A stretch of DNA of 64,000 bases from an uncultured Oscillospiraceae bacterium (lineage in GTDB: Bacteria > Bacillota > Clostridia > Oscillospirales > Ruminococcaceae), in assembly GCA_949285935.1 (NCBI GenBank), contig CASEAH010000026.1, positions 1 through 64,000 of the forward strand, in the 5' to 3' direction. Made by a program: the position numbers and the translations under genes. Below are positions 52,003-60,528 of this stretch, piece by piece; the stretch's first letter is position 1, and every line of letters begins with the position of its first letter. Below the pieces are notes generated by a model, which did not search any database, was not told the origin of the DNA, and saw only the letters and a list, made by a program, of their open reading frames with translations.

Positions 52003-53100
52003 TTATTCAGACTTGGAAGCGTCCACGATCACGTCGTTGTAGTACTGCATCCAGTCAGCCTGCTTCTCGGTCAAAGTCTCCCAGTTGACATCCATAGCCT
52101 TATACTCCATGCTTCTCATCCACTCGGGAGCTTCGGCAACGGCGGAGGGCAGGGTGGGCATACGGTCAAATTCCTCAGCCAGACGGAGCTGTACTTCCTT
52201 GCTGCCGGCAAATTCCATAAACGCCTGGGCATTGGCCTCGTTCTTGGCGCCTTCGATTACGGCGATGCCGTCGCTGATGACTACCGCGCCGGACTCAGGA
52301 GCAACAATGGTAAGGGGCATATTGTTGTCCTTGATATTGGTGGTAATGCCGTCCAGAGTCCAGAAGCCCACAGAAGCTTCGCCCTTGGCGATTCCCTGGA
52401 ACATGAGGTTGGAATCGGTAACGTATTTCTTGGTGTTGGCGTCCACCTGCTTGAGGAACTCCCAGCCATCGGGATCCAGCTTGCCCTGCTTGTCATACTG
52501 CTCGATCAGGGCGGAGAAGGTGGCTCTGCTGGCAGCGGAGGTGACGCTTCTGAAGATCAGCTGGTCCTTGTACTCCGGCTTGGCCAGGTCTGCCCAATCC
52601 TTGGGAGCGGATGCCTCATCCAGCAGGGTGTTGTTATAGAACAACATCACAGGAGTCTGGATGGTTCCGTAAAAATAGCCGTCGGCATCCACAAAGTTGC
52701 TGTCCAGCTCCTGGGCCCAGCTGGGGCTGGAAGGCGCCAGGAGGCCTTCCTGCTTCATCTGCTCAAAAACATTGGAAGGGTTACCGTAAATGATGTCGGC
52801 CTGGGGGTTGCTCTTTTCAGCGCGGATCCGGTCCACCAGTTCAGCACCGCCCAGGTAGAGGTACTCCACTTCCACGCCGGTCTCTTCCTCAAACCACTCG
52901 GAGATGGCGTCCATGATGTCCTCGCCGTGGCAGGAATAGACCACCACTTTTCCGGAAAGTTCTGCTGCCTCTTCTGCAGGGGTGCTTTCGCCGGAAGCGG
53001 GAGAAGAAGCATCTTCAGGCTGGCTGGCAGGCGCGCTGGAACAGCCCACAACACCCAGCAACATGGTCATGACCAATAAGAGACTCAATAACTTTTTCAT
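52003..53100 (-). CDS. ABC importer solute-binding lipoprotein
   Basis: Protein of 365 aa. A signal peptide ends in lipobox VVGC with the lipidated cysteine at residue 20, then an Ala/Ser/Glu/Pro linker to about residue 48, then a periplasmic-binding-protein type 2 fold starting GKVVVYSCHGEDIMDAIS. The pattern (VVYSxxGE, NPQADIIYGNPSNVF, GYFYGTIQTPVMLFYN) is that of the Fe3+/2-aminoethylphosphonate/sugar-phosphate binding proteins. First gene of the nine-gene operon, with AGGAGG before the ATG, and presumably the most expressed. The tyrosines of classical iron binders are not clearly present, so iron is not the likely ligand. Confidence 0.92.
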   Translation of the reverse strand: MKKLLSLLLVMTMLLGVVGCSSAPASQPEDASSPASGESTPAEEAAELSGKVVVYSCHGEDIMDAISEWFEEETGVEVEYLYLGGAELVDRIRAEKSNPQADIIYGNPSNVFEQMKQEGLLAPSSPSWAQELDSNFVDADGYFYGTIQTPVMLFYNNTLLDEASAPKDWADLAKPEYKDQLIFRSVTSAASRATFSALIEQYDKQGKLDPDGWEFLKQVDANTKKYVTDSNLMFQGIAKGEASVGFWTLDGITTNIKDNNMPLTIVAPESGAVVISDGIAVIEGAKNEANAQAFMEFAGSKEVQLRLAEEFDRMPTLPSAVAEAPEWMRSMEYKAMDVNWETLTEKQADWMQYYNDVIVDASKSE

Positions 53101-53163
53101 GATAACCTCCTGTTAATCACACATTTTCAGTTTTTTCATTTGGTTGGCAAGCCGGTCCAGTTT

Positions 53164-53187
53164 GGCAACTGGTACGTACCTGTTGCC
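53164..53187. promoter_or_regulatory. 24-bp palindromic operator of the nine-gene operon
   Basis: Near-perfect palindrome: outer arms GGCAAC/GTTGCC and inner GGTACGTACC, with only the two junction bases unpaired. It covers the expected transcription start, 3 bases downstream of the -10 box, a classic repressor position. The inner GGTAC-GTACC suits a GntR/UTRA dimer. Two direct TTGGCAA copies (one at 53143-53149, one overlapping the palindrome at 53162-53168) lie nearby. Confidence 0.75.
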
Positions 53188-53190
53188 TGT

Positions 53191-53219
53191 ATTGTAGCAT
53201 ATACCCTTTAAGGTTGCAA
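53191..53219 (-). promoter_or_regulatory. promoter of the nine-gene operon
   Basis: On the minus strand, TTGCAA (53214-53219), a 17-base spacer and TACAAT (53191-53196), directly followed by the palindrome at 53164-53187 and a leader of about 85 bases. Confidence 0.75.
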
Positions 53220-53345
53220 GGGCTTTTTAAACAATTTGTCGTAAAATTTCATAAAAGTAAAGAAAAAAATATGTAAAAAGGCATTTTTGTGGGCCCGTTT
53301 TTGCAGGATCTTCTTTTTTTCCTGCGCTGAGAAGGGATCCAAACA

Positions 53346-53374
53346 TTGAGCCTTTTCCCAAATTATGCTATACT
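53346..53374 (+). promoter_or_regulatory. promoter of the GntR/UTRA regulator
   Basis: TTGAGC (53346-53351), a 17-base spacer and TATACT (53369-53374) on the plus strand. The possible upstream TTG start at 53346 coincides with the -35 box, which rules it out as the gene start. Confidence 0.7.
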
Positions 53375-53396
53375 GAACAAAAGCAAGTTAGAAAGA

Positions 53397-54137
53397 ATGG
53401 GGCAAATGGACATTAAGTTTGACAAGGTGAGCGATATCCCCCTCTATAAGCAATTGGCAGACGGAATTATTAAGGCGATCCAGTCCGGAGAGCTTCCCAT
53501 CAATTCCATGATTCCTTCCGAGCGCACGCTGATGGAAACCTATGATATTTCCCGCTCCACGGTTCGTCAGGCCTTTGACCGGCTGACCAAACTGGGGTAT
53601 CTCCGGAAAGAGCATGGCCGGGGATCCTTTATTGAAATGCCCTGTATCGAGCATCAGTTGGGAAGCTTTGTAGATTTTAAAAAAGAAATGAATATGCTGG
53701 GAAAGGAAGCCGAAACAAAGGTACTCTTTTTCCGGATTATCCTGTGTTATCCATGGCTTGCCCCCATTCTCAGGCTTACCGCCAAGGATTATGTGTTCAA
53801 ATTCGTGCGCCTCCATCTGGCAGACGGCGAACCCCTTTTACTGGAAACCACCTATCTTCCTTACAGCCGCTTTGAAGGATTGATCCGTCAGGATCTGGAG
53901 CGGGACAGCCTGCACGAAATCATCTCCACCTGGTATCGTACCCCTATCACCCGGTCCGTGGAATCATTTGAGATCTATCACCTCACTCCCAATGAAGCAG
54001 AACAACTGCAATGCTGCCCGGAAGATCCCGCCATCTGTAAAAAGCGTATCTCTTTTTTCGGAGACATTGTCGTGGAGCACACCGTCAGCATTACACCCAA
54101 TAACCGGCTGATTTTCCGAACTGTTATGGAAAAGTAA
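53397..54137 (+). CDS. GntR-family regulator with UTRA domain (HutC type)
   Basis: Protein of 246 aa. Residues 8-75 form the winged helix (DIPLYKQLADGIIKAIQSG, then IPSERTLMETYDISRSTVRQAFDRLTKLGYL, then HGRGSF). Residues about 95-240 are a UTRA ligand domain with FVRLHLADGEPLLLETTYLP and the closing ITPNNRLIFRTVMEK; UTRA domains usually sense sugar phosphates or amino-sugar phosphates. The ATG at 53397 (or 53406) follows a promoter whose -35 box excludes the longer frame. It is transcribed away from the nine-gene operon, and the palindrome in between is its probable target. This supports a repressor lifted by a phosphorylated intermediate of the pathway. Confidence 0.9.
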   Translation: MGQMDIKFDKVSDIPLYKQLADGIIKAIQSGELPINSMIPSERTLMETYDISRSTVRQAFDRLTKLGYLRKEHGRGSFIEMPCIEHQLGSFVDFKKEMNMLGKEAETKVLFFRIILCYPWLAPILRLTAKDYVFKFVRLHLADGEPLLLETTYLPYSRFEGLIRQDLERDSLHEIISTWYRTPITRSVESFEIYHLTPNEAEQLQCCPEDPAICKKRISFFGDIVVEHTVSITPNNRLIFRTVMEK

Positions 54138-54427
54138 TCTGAAAATTTTTGTTGTGCGTCATTGGCTTTTAAGGATTTCCTTACACAAACCAGCTGCCAT
54201 GCCCCGCCACATCATAACATAAGCGGTTGTTTCTATGGCTTTATTGGGACATGTTCCCGTCCTCCCAATCTCATTGGCATGGAGAGGCTCGCTGTCACTC
54301 CACCACAACAGCAGGTTGCTCGCTCCTACCGCTGCCTTCGATATTTTATACCAGCCTCTCCTGCCACTTCCATCCTGCTGCTCCCTGTTCCACCCGGATA
54401 TTTGCAGGCAAAGCAAAAGCCTTTTAG
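54138..54427. other. gene-free stretch between gntR and ftsZ
   Basis: The minus strand has a 100-codon open frame (54159-54461) with no ribosome site or family resemblance that reads through a terminator; I do not call it. It may be a decayed mobile sequence, because it abuts a hairpin shared with the region at 17.3 kb. Confidence 0.35.
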
Positions 54428-54453
54428 ACCACCGGCACTGCCGGTGGTTTTTC
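54428..54453 (+). terminator. terminator downstream of gntR
   Basis: Perfect 10-bp stem ACCACCGGCA/TGCCGGTGGT with a single-base loop, followed by TTTTTC. The core CCACCGGC/GCCGGTGG also occurs at 17281-17299. Confidence 0.75.
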
Positions 54454-54466
54454 TTATGCAATCAAA

Positions 54467-54500
54467 ACAGCGCCCTGCCTTCGTAATGGCAGGGCGCTGT
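54467..54500 (-). terminator. terminator of ftsZ
   Basis: Perfect 13-bp stem ACAGCGCCCTGCC/GGCAGGGCGCTGT with an 8-base loop; on the minus strand it is followed by TTTTGATT. It ends the ftsZ transcript, 77 bases past the stop. Confidence 0.85.
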
Positions 54501-54576
54501 CAAATTCCAGGATGTCCGGCAGGGCAGGCTGCAAGAATTGGGAGTCCACCCGTGACCAGCGACTATTTTCTATCCA

Positions 54577-55785
54577 TCAGCGGCTGTTGAGGATCCTCAG
54601 AATATCATCAATGTTGATGTCGTCATCCTTCTTTTCCAGGTTGTCAAAAAAGTTGGGAGCGGAAAAATCGCTTTTTTCCTGGCGGGACGGCTCCGAGGCG
54701 GCCGGTGCCGGCTGAGAAGGAGCAGCTGCAGACTGATTGGAAGCAGACACTCCGGCAGAGGCGCTGGCCGCAGCGGTCGCAGCTACCTTGGGGCTGACAT
54801 AGGTGGGAATGCTGTAGCCGGATTCATGGTCGAAATCTGTAGCGATCACGGTAATGCGGATCTCATCCTCCATGGATTCGTCAAAGGCGACGCCCCAGAT
54901 CAGGTTGACGTCCTCATGGGCGGCGTCGTGGATCATGCTGGAAGCCAGGTTGATATCTGCCAGATCAATGTTGGGAGACGTAAGGAAGTTGACGATTACG
55001 CCCCGGGCACCATTAATGGAAGTTTCCAGCAACGGAGAGGTAATGGCTTCCTTGGCTGCTTTTTCAGCCTTATCGGGGCCGGTAGCCCGACCGATACCCA
55101 TGTGGGCGTAGCCAGCACCCTTCATAATGGCAGTGACGTCGGCAAAGTCCAGGTTGATGACACCCTGGATATTGATCAGATCGGAGATGCTCTGCACCGC
55201 CTGCATCAGCACTTCATCCGCCGCAGCAAAGGCGTTGAAGAGGGTGATCTTCTCTTCGGAGATATACCGCAGCCGCTCATTGGGAATCACCAGCAGCGCG
55301 TCCACGTTTTCCTTCAGAGCGGCAATACCCATATCCGCCTGGCTCATCCGGCGCTTGCCCTCAAACTCAAAGGGTTTGGTGACCACACCGATGGTAAGGA
55401 TCCCCATGTCGTGGGCAATCCGGCCCACCACCGGCGCAGCGCCGGTTCCGGTGCCGCCGCCCATACCGGCGGTGATAAAGACCATATCCGTCCCCTTCAG
55501 GGCCGCGGTGATCTCATCCTTGCTCTCTTCGGCTGCCTTTTCACCCATGGTGGGGTCGCCGCCGGCACCCTGGCCCTTGGTAAGCTTGTCCCCAATATGC
55601 AGCTTATAGGTGGCGTTGGAAAAGCGCAGTGACTGGATATCTGTATTCATGGAGATAAACTCCACGCCGCCCATACCGGAATTGGTCATGCGGTTGACAG
55701 CATTGCCGCCGCCGCCGCCCACGCCGATCACTTTGATGGCAACAACTCTTTCAAAGTTGTTATCCAGGTCAATGTTCATTTTCAT
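54577..55785 (-). CDS. ftsZ: cell division protein FtsZ
   Basis: Tubulin-like GTPase of 402 aa that forms the division ring. The GTP-binding signature GGGTGTG is at residues 109-115, with the N-terminal VIGVGGGGGNAVNRM and the T7 loop LDFADVTAIMKGAGYAHMGIG carrying the GTP-hydrolysing aspartate. A flexible Ala/Ser/Pro-rich linker (about 325-370) leads to the C-terminal peptide, which here ends DDINIDDILRILNSR rather than the common DIPxFLR form. ATG at 55785 has GGAGGAG upstream. It has its own promoter and lies 170 bases after ftsQ. Confidence 0.98.
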   Translation of the reverse strand: MKMNIDLDNNFERVVAIKVIGVGGGGGNAVNRMTNSGMGGVEFISMNTDIQSLRFSNATYKLHIGDKLTKGQGAGGDPTMGEKAAEESKDEITAALKGTDMVFITAGMGGGTGTGAAPVVGRIAHDMGILTIGVVTKPFEFEGKRRMSQADMGIAALKENVDALLVIPNERLRYISEEKITLFNAFAAADEVLMQAVQSISDLINIQGVINLDFADVTAIMKGAGYAHMGIGRATGPDKAEKAAKEAITSPLLETSINGARGVIVNFLTSPNIDLADINLASSMIHDAAHEDVNLIWGVAFDESMEDEIRITVIATDFDHESGYSIPTYVSPKVAATAAASASAGVSASNQSAAAPSQPAPAASEPSRQEKSDFSAPNFFDNLEKKDDDINIDDILRILNSR

Positions 55786-55877
55786 TGCACATTCTCCTCC
55801 GATATGTTTGGACGCATCCAGTCCATTCTGCGTCGTGATTTTTGTCAATCGTAATAAATCATAATTATTCAACCTAT

Positions 55878-55906
55878 ATTTTAGCAGATTTATTACACGG
55901 AATCAA
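55878..55906 (-). promoter_or_regulatory. promoter of ftsZ
   Basis: On the minus strand, TTGATT (55901-55906), a 17-base spacer and TAAAAT (55878-55883), about 90 bases before the ftsZ start, so ftsZ can be expressed apart from the wall genes. Confidence 0.65.
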
Positions 55907-55954
55907 CAAGCAATTGGTTCCAAACTTTGGGAACTTGTGCCCTGGAAAAATGGG

Positions 55955-56809
55955 TCAGTACGCGTTCCAGTAATCCTGGTTCACCAGCGATGCAATGCTC
56001 TGTTCCAGAGTATAGGCTCTGGGCGGGACGGTCAGATCCACCGTCCCTTCAAAGCTTTGGGGAAGCTGATTTTTCAAAACCTCATCGGCCATGGTCAATT
56101 TGTAACTCAGCTCCAGCTCGCTGCCGATCTGCAGCAGCGCCCGGTCCTCATAAAGCAGCACCGTACAAAGCTCGTCGCTGACGTCGATATAATTGATGCC
56201 GCTGAACCCGGTAACGTCCACCGCTTCCGCCACCCTGCGGATGGTGGTCATAATCTCCTCGCACCTCTCTGCACGGCGCGCTGCCTCTCCGTCAGTATCC
56301 GCCTCTTCCTCTGCTTCTGTCAGGCGGTGGGGATAGCTGCCCACTGGAAAGCCGGAATAATCCGCTCCCACCACCAGGGGCAGCCCCTCTTCACAAACTC
56401 CGTCTCCCTGCTCCAGAACCCGCCCCTCTTCACTCAGGAGGGTGTAGCTTTCCTGGGAATTGACAATGGCTACCGCCGGCTCCGTCTCTGTTACCAAGAT
56501 TTCCACCGAGGTGGGAAGCACCCTGGAAATCTCCACCTCGCCGATATAGGCAAACTCCTCCTTGAGTTTTTCCTCGATCCGGCCGGTATCCATGGCGAAA
56601 ATATTCTGCCCCACCACGATCCCTGTGGCTTCCTCGACGGCATCAGGTGTATACCGGGAGACGCCGATCACTTTGATCTCAGCAATATTGAAAAACATGG
56701 CCAGGCAGATGACCGCCGCCGTGGTGAGCACCACCAGCATGAAGGAGGCGGCGGCTATAATTTTTTTTCGTCGCCGCTTGCGGCGCTTTGGTCTGTATTC
56801 CCGTTCCAT
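55955..56809 (-). CDS. ftsQ: cell division protein FtsQ/DivIB
   Basis: Bitopic membrane protein of 284 aa of the divisome. A very basic cytoplasmic tail (KRRKRRRKK at about 8-16), one membrane segment at about 17-40, then an extracellular POTRA domain (IAEIKVIGVSRYTPDAVEEATGIVVGQNIF) and the FtsQ beta domain starting VEISRVLPTSVEILVTETEP. It overlaps murA by 55 bases at its start, with GGGAGG before the ATG. A short Glu-rich stretch (about 165-180) is an unusual insertion. In the conserved murG-murA-ftsQ-ftsZ order. Confidence 0.93.
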   Translation of the reverse strand: MEREYRPKRRKRRRKKIIAAASFMLVVLTTAAVICLAMFFNIAEIKVIGVSRYTPDAVEEATGIVVGQNIFAMDTGRIEEKLKEEFAYIGEVEISRVLPTSVEILVTETEPAVAIVNSQESYTLLSEEGRVLEQGDGVCEEGLPLVVGADYSGFPVGSYPHRLTEAEEEADTDGEAARRAERCEEIMTTIRRVAEAVDVTGFSGINYIDVSDELCTVLLYEDRALLQIGSELELSYKLTMADEVLKNQLPQSFEGTVDLTVPPRAYTLEQSIASLVNQDYWNAY

Positions 56810-58068
56810 TCCGCTTCCTCCCGCCTGATATCCGCCCCCAGGGCCCGCAGGCTGCCCGAAAAATCTTCATATCCACGGTCTATATGCCGGATCTCCCGGA
56901 TCACACTGGGTCCCTGGGCTGACAGCGCCGCCAGTACCACTGCAGCGCCCCCCCGCAGGTCGGTACACCGCAGTTGGCCTCCGTGGAGTTCGGGCACGCC
57001 GGTGACCACGGCCACCCGGTCCAGGACCCGGATGTCCGCCCCCAGCTTCAACAACTCGCTGACATGGCGGTACCGGCCGTCAAAGATATTTTCCACAAAC
57101 ACGGATGTCCCCTTTGCCCCGGCGGCGGCAGCCATCAGCACTGCCTGCATATCAGTGGGGAATCCGGGATAGGGCAGCGTCTTAACGATTCCCAGTTCAT
57201 TGAGGCGTTCCGGTCCTCTCAACAGCACCGAATCGATGCGGGTCGTTACGGAGCAGCCTGCATTATTCAGGTAAGCCAGCGTAGAGAGCAAATGACCCGG
57301 GTTCACGTCCTGCACTTCCACGCTTCCTCCCGTTATGGCCGCCGCGCACAGGAAGGTCCCCGCCGCGATCCGGTCAGGAATAACCCGATGGGTGACGCCA
57401 TGGAGTTTTTCCACTCCCTGGATGGTAATGGTCCCATCCACTCCGCAGGTGATCTGGGCGCCGCAGCCGTTGAGAAACGCGATAAGGTCCCGAATCTCCG
57501 GTTCCCGGGCCGCGCCGGTGATCCGGGTAGTTCCCCGGGCCGTAACCGCCGCGATAATGATGTTTTCGGTGGCTCCCACACTGGGAAAGGGCAGCGCCAG
57601 CTCTGTTCCCTGTAAGCCCCTGGGGGCGCTGCAGACCAGAGTACCGCTTCCTTTTTCCCGAATACGGACCCCCATCCGCCGCAGAGCGGCCAGATGAATG
57701 TCAATGGGCCGTTTACCCAGTTCGCATCCTCCGGGAAGAGTCACCTCCGCCTTACCATGCCGGGCAATAATACCTCCCAAAAAGACGATGGACGAGCGCA
57801 TGGCGCTCATCAGGGCGTCAGGGATGCAGTGGTCGCCTCCCTCCAGCCGGTGGGTATAAACCGTTCCGCCCTCCCGCACAACGCGGCAGCCCAGGTGCTG
57901 CAGAATATCCAGAGCCACCGCTACATCGGTCAAGTCCGGACAGTTCTCAATAACACAGTCCCCGCAGATGACTGCCGCTGCCAGAATGGGCAGCGCGGCA
58001 TTTTTGGCGCCGTGAATCCGGACGCTCCCTCCTATTCTGCTTTTTCCTCCCACTATGTAAACGGCCAT
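56755..58068 (-). CDS. murA: UDP-N-acetylglucosamine 1-carboxyvinyltransferase
   Basis: First committed enzyme of peptidoglycan synthesis, 437 aa, transferring enolpyruvate to UDP-GlcNAc. The catalytic cysteine is at residue 115 in LPGGCELGKRPID, the numbering of the E. coli enzyme, so it should be fosfomycin-sensitive in principle. Other motifs: HGAKNAALPILAA at the N-terminus, SVGATENIIIAAV, and YPGFPTDMQAVLMA. ATG at 58068 has AAAGGG upstream; a longer frame exists without a ribosome site. The C-terminal 18 codons overlap ftsQ. Confidence 0.97.
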   Translation of the reverse strand: MAVYIVGGKSRIGGSVRIHGAKNAALPILAAAVICGDCVIENCPDLTDVAVALDILQHLGCRVVREGGTVYTHRLEGGDHCIPDALMSAMRSSIVFLGGIIARHGKAEVTLPGGCELGKRPIDIHLAALRRMGVRIREKGSGTLVCSAPRGLQGTELALPFPSVGATENIIIAAVTARGTTRITGAAREPEIRDLIAFLNGCGAQITCGVDGTITIQGVEKLHGVTHRVIPDRIAAGTFLCAAAITGGSVEVQDVNPGHLLSTLAYLNNAGCSVTTRIDSVLLRGPERLNELGIVKTLPYPGFPTDMQAVLMAAAAGAKGTSVFVENIFDGRYRHVSELLKLGADIRVLDRVAVVTGVPELHGGQLRCTDLRGGAAVVLAALSAQGPSVIREIRHIDRGYEDFSGSLRALGADIRREEAEWNGNTDQSAASGDEKKL

Positions 58069-58179
58069 AAATCTGCACCCTTTCCCCCAAGCTGGGCGGC
58101 AGTTTCGGGGCATTTTCATGAAATGCCGCTGCTGTCGCCTGCAAACGTATCCTATGCCGCGGGGGAAAAATGGGTTCAT

Positions 58180-59307
58180 TTATTTTTGAGGCAGGAGGGG
58201 CAGGATTTCCCTCAGAATTTTTTCATTGGCGTCTGTAATGGCCATTTTTCGGGCATTCCGGCCCAACTGCTCCAAACGGCCCCTGTTCTCGCACAGTTCC
58301 CGTACCATTTGGGCAAGGCGCTGGCCGGTGAGGTCCTTTTCCTCCAGGACCAGGGCAGCCTCATGATCCACCAGCACCATGGCATTGTGATATTGGTGGT
58401 TCTCTGCCACATTGGGGGAAGGGATGAGGATGGACGCCCGGCCTGCCGCCTGCAGTTCACTGAGGGTAATGGCTCCTGCCCGGCAGATCACCAAGTCCGC
58501 CGCCGCCAGACAGGCGGGCATATCGTTGATGTATTCCCGGATATCCAGCTGGGGATCGTTGCGATAATTCACCTTTCTCTCCTCCAGCAGACGGGGCAGC
58601 AGCTCCACGCCGTACTGTCCGGTGGCATGGATGTGCCGGATCTTCCCGGTGCCCGAATGCCAGGCCATCACGTCCGCAATCGCTTCATTGACCCTCTGGG
58701 CCCCCAGGCTGCCGCCAAAGGATAAAAGGCACAGCTGTTCGTCCGGGATTCCCATTTTTCTGCGGGCCTCCGCCCGGTCTGCCGTCAGCACCTGCGGCCG
58801 GATGGGATTGCCGGTCACCGTCCATTTGGCACCGGGGGGCAGATGCTCTGCGGCCTTGTCCACCGCCAAAAGGACCTTGTCCACATGCCGGGCCAGCAGC
58901 TTGGTAGTTACTCCCGGAAATGCATTCTGCTCCTGGGTGGCTGTGGGGATCCCCATTTTGGCCGCCTTCAGAACGATGGGGCCGCTGACATATCCGCCTG
59001 TACCCATGACAAAATCCGGTTGAAAGTCCCGGATAATCTTTGCCGCTCTCCGTTGGGCCGTCATCAGCAGTCCCACCGATTTAACGTTGCGGTAAATGTT
59101 GTAAGGGGTCAGCCGGCGCTGGATTCCCATGGCCCGGAAAGGTACAAACTCAAAGCCCGCGGCCGGTACCAACCGCGCCTCCATGCCATCGGGATTTCCG
59201 GCAAAGCGGATGACCGCCTGGGGATATTTTTGCCGGAGGGCTGCGGCTACCGAAAGACCGGGGTTAATATGCCCGGCCGTTCCGCCGCAGGCAAATAAAA
59301 TTCTCAT
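58180..59307 (-). CDS. murG: UDP-GlcNAc:undecaprenyl-pyrophosphoryl-MurNAc-pentapeptide transferase
   Basis: GT-B glycosyltransferase of 375 aa that makes lipid II from lipid I on the inner face of the membrane. N-terminal glycine loop FACGGTAGHINPGLS, GTGGYVSGP, the C-domain FGGSLGAQRVN and the UDP-GlcNAc binding ICRAGAITLSELQAAG (usual S/R-x-G-A-x-T-x-x-E). ATG at 59307 has AAGGAG upstream; the open frame to 59457 overlaps ftsW and is ignored. It follows ftsW by 7 bases. Confidence 0.97.
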   Translation of the reverse strand: MRILFACGGTAGHINPGLSVAAALRQKYPQAVIRFAGNPDGMEARLVPAAGFEFVPFRAMGIQRRLTPYNIYRNVKSVGLLMTAQRRAAKIIRDFQPDFVMGTGGYVSGPIVLKAAKMGIPTATQEQNAFPGVTTKLLARHVDKVLLAVDKAAEHLPPGAKWTVTGNPIRPQVLTADRAEARRKMGIPDEQLCLLSFGGSLGAQRVNEAIADVMAWHSGTGKIRHIHATGQYGVELLPRLLEERKVNYRNDPQLDIREYINDMPACLAAADLVICRAGAITLSELQAAGRASILIPSPNVAENHQYHNAMVLVDHEAALVLEEKDLTGQRLAQMVRELCENRGRLEQLGRNARKMAITDANEKILREILPLLPQK

Positions 59308-59314
59308 GGGAGAA

Positions 59315-60466
59315 TCACTCCTTTTCAAGGGCCGTTTGACGTGATATGGATAAAATAATTCCCATCTGTGCCAGAAGCATGGCCAAAGCCGTTCCGCCAT
59401 AGGAAAAGAACGGAAGGGGGATACCGGTGTTGGGGATGGTATTGGTAACCACCGCAATATTCAGCACTGCCTGAATTCCCACCTGAGCAGTCAACCCCGC
59501 AGCCAGGAGGGTGCCGAACCGGTCTCTTGCTTTGATGGCGATGGTAAATCCCCGCCATACCAGAAGGACAAACAGGAGAATCACCACCACAGCTCCTACG
59601 AAGCCCAGTTCCTCGCATACTACGGAAAAGACAAAGTCATTCTGCGGTTCGGGCAAAAACAGGTACTTTTGCCGGGAGTTACCGATACCGGCGCCCAGCA
59701 GTCCCCCGGAACCGATGGCATACAAAGACTGGATGGTCTGGAAACCGGAAACCTGAGGGTCAATAAAAGGGTCAATCCATACATTGATGCGGTACATGGC
59801 CCGATCCCGTATGGCAGGGATGAGCATAGCTATTCCCGCAAAGGCAGCTCCTCCCACTCCCGCCAGAGCAAACCATTTGAGACTGGCGCCTCCGATAAAA
59901 ATCATGACAGCGCCGATAAGAATGATCAGGACCGTACCGGACAGGTGCGGCTCCATCAGAAGCAGGACAGCCAGCACTCCCAGAATCATGCCGAAGGGCA
60001 GGATCCCGTACCGGAAAGTCTTCATTTTATCATGATTGATGGAAATGATGTGGGCAAACAGCAGTACCACCGAAAGCTTTGCAATCTCCGAAGGCTGAAA
60101 GGACTGATTGCCGATGAAGATCCACCGTCGGGCATTGTTGACCGCCGGCTGGGTAAAAACCGCCAGCAGCAGCACCACCGACGCTCCCATGGACAGCCAG
60201 GCGAACCGGTGCCAGATATGGTAGTCCCAGGTGGAAAGGATGACCATGGCGATCAGTCCCAATACGGCAAACACCAGCTGCCGGGTAATAAAATGGAAGC
60301 TGTTGTTTTCGTAATAGTAAGCATAAGCATAACTGGCGGAAAACATCATCACCAGCCCAAAAACCAGCAGCAGCAGGACCAGCACCAGAAAGGTGAGGTC
60401 GATGCTGCCTTTGGCCCGCTTAATAGGGATCCTTCCCGTTTTTTTCCCCTCGCTGCGTCCGGTCAA
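59315..60466 (-). CDS. ftsW: SEDS-family peptidoglycan glycosyltransferase FtsW/SpoVE
   Basis: Ten-helix membrane polymerase of 383 aa that with a class B PBP builds septal peptidoglycan. SEDS landmarks: VMMFSASYAYAY, NNARRWIFIGNQSFQPSEIAKLSVVL, EPHLSGTVLI, the catalytic-type aspartate loop FLPEPQNDFVFSVVCEELG, and PNTGIPLPFFSYGGT. I chose TTG at 60466 because GGGAGG lies 7 bases before it; a TTG at 60532 overlaps the mraY stop but has no ribosome site. It directly follows mraY, without murD in between. Confidence 0.94.
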   Translation of the reverse strand: MTGRSEGKKTGRIPIKRAKGSIDLTFLVLVLLLLVFGLVMMFSASYAYAYYYENNSFHFITRQLVFAVLGLIAMVILSTWDYHIWHRFAWLSMGASVVLLLAVFTQPAVNNARRWIFIGNQSFQPSEIAKLSVVLLFAHIISINHDKMKTFRYGILPFGMILGVLAVLLLMEPHLSGTVLIILIGAVMIFIGGASLKWFALAGVGGAAFAGIAMLIPAIRDRAMYRINVWIDPFIDPQVSGFQTIQSLYAIGSGGLLGAGIGNSRQKYLFLPEPQNDFVFSVVCEELGFVGAVVVILLFVLLVWRGFTIAIKARDRFGTLLAAGLTAQVGIQAVLNIAVVTNTIPNTGIPLPFFSYGGTALAMLLAQMGIILSISRQTALEKE

Positions 60467-60528
60467 GCCGCCGCCTCCCTTCACTGTTCCGGTGGGGACA
60501 GGCGCACCGGCCTGAGACCGGCGCACTG

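Noticed and set aside
54159..54461. 100-codon minus-strand frame between gntR and ftsZ
   Set aside because: It starts within the gntR terminator hairpin, lacks a ribosome site and resembles nothing known.
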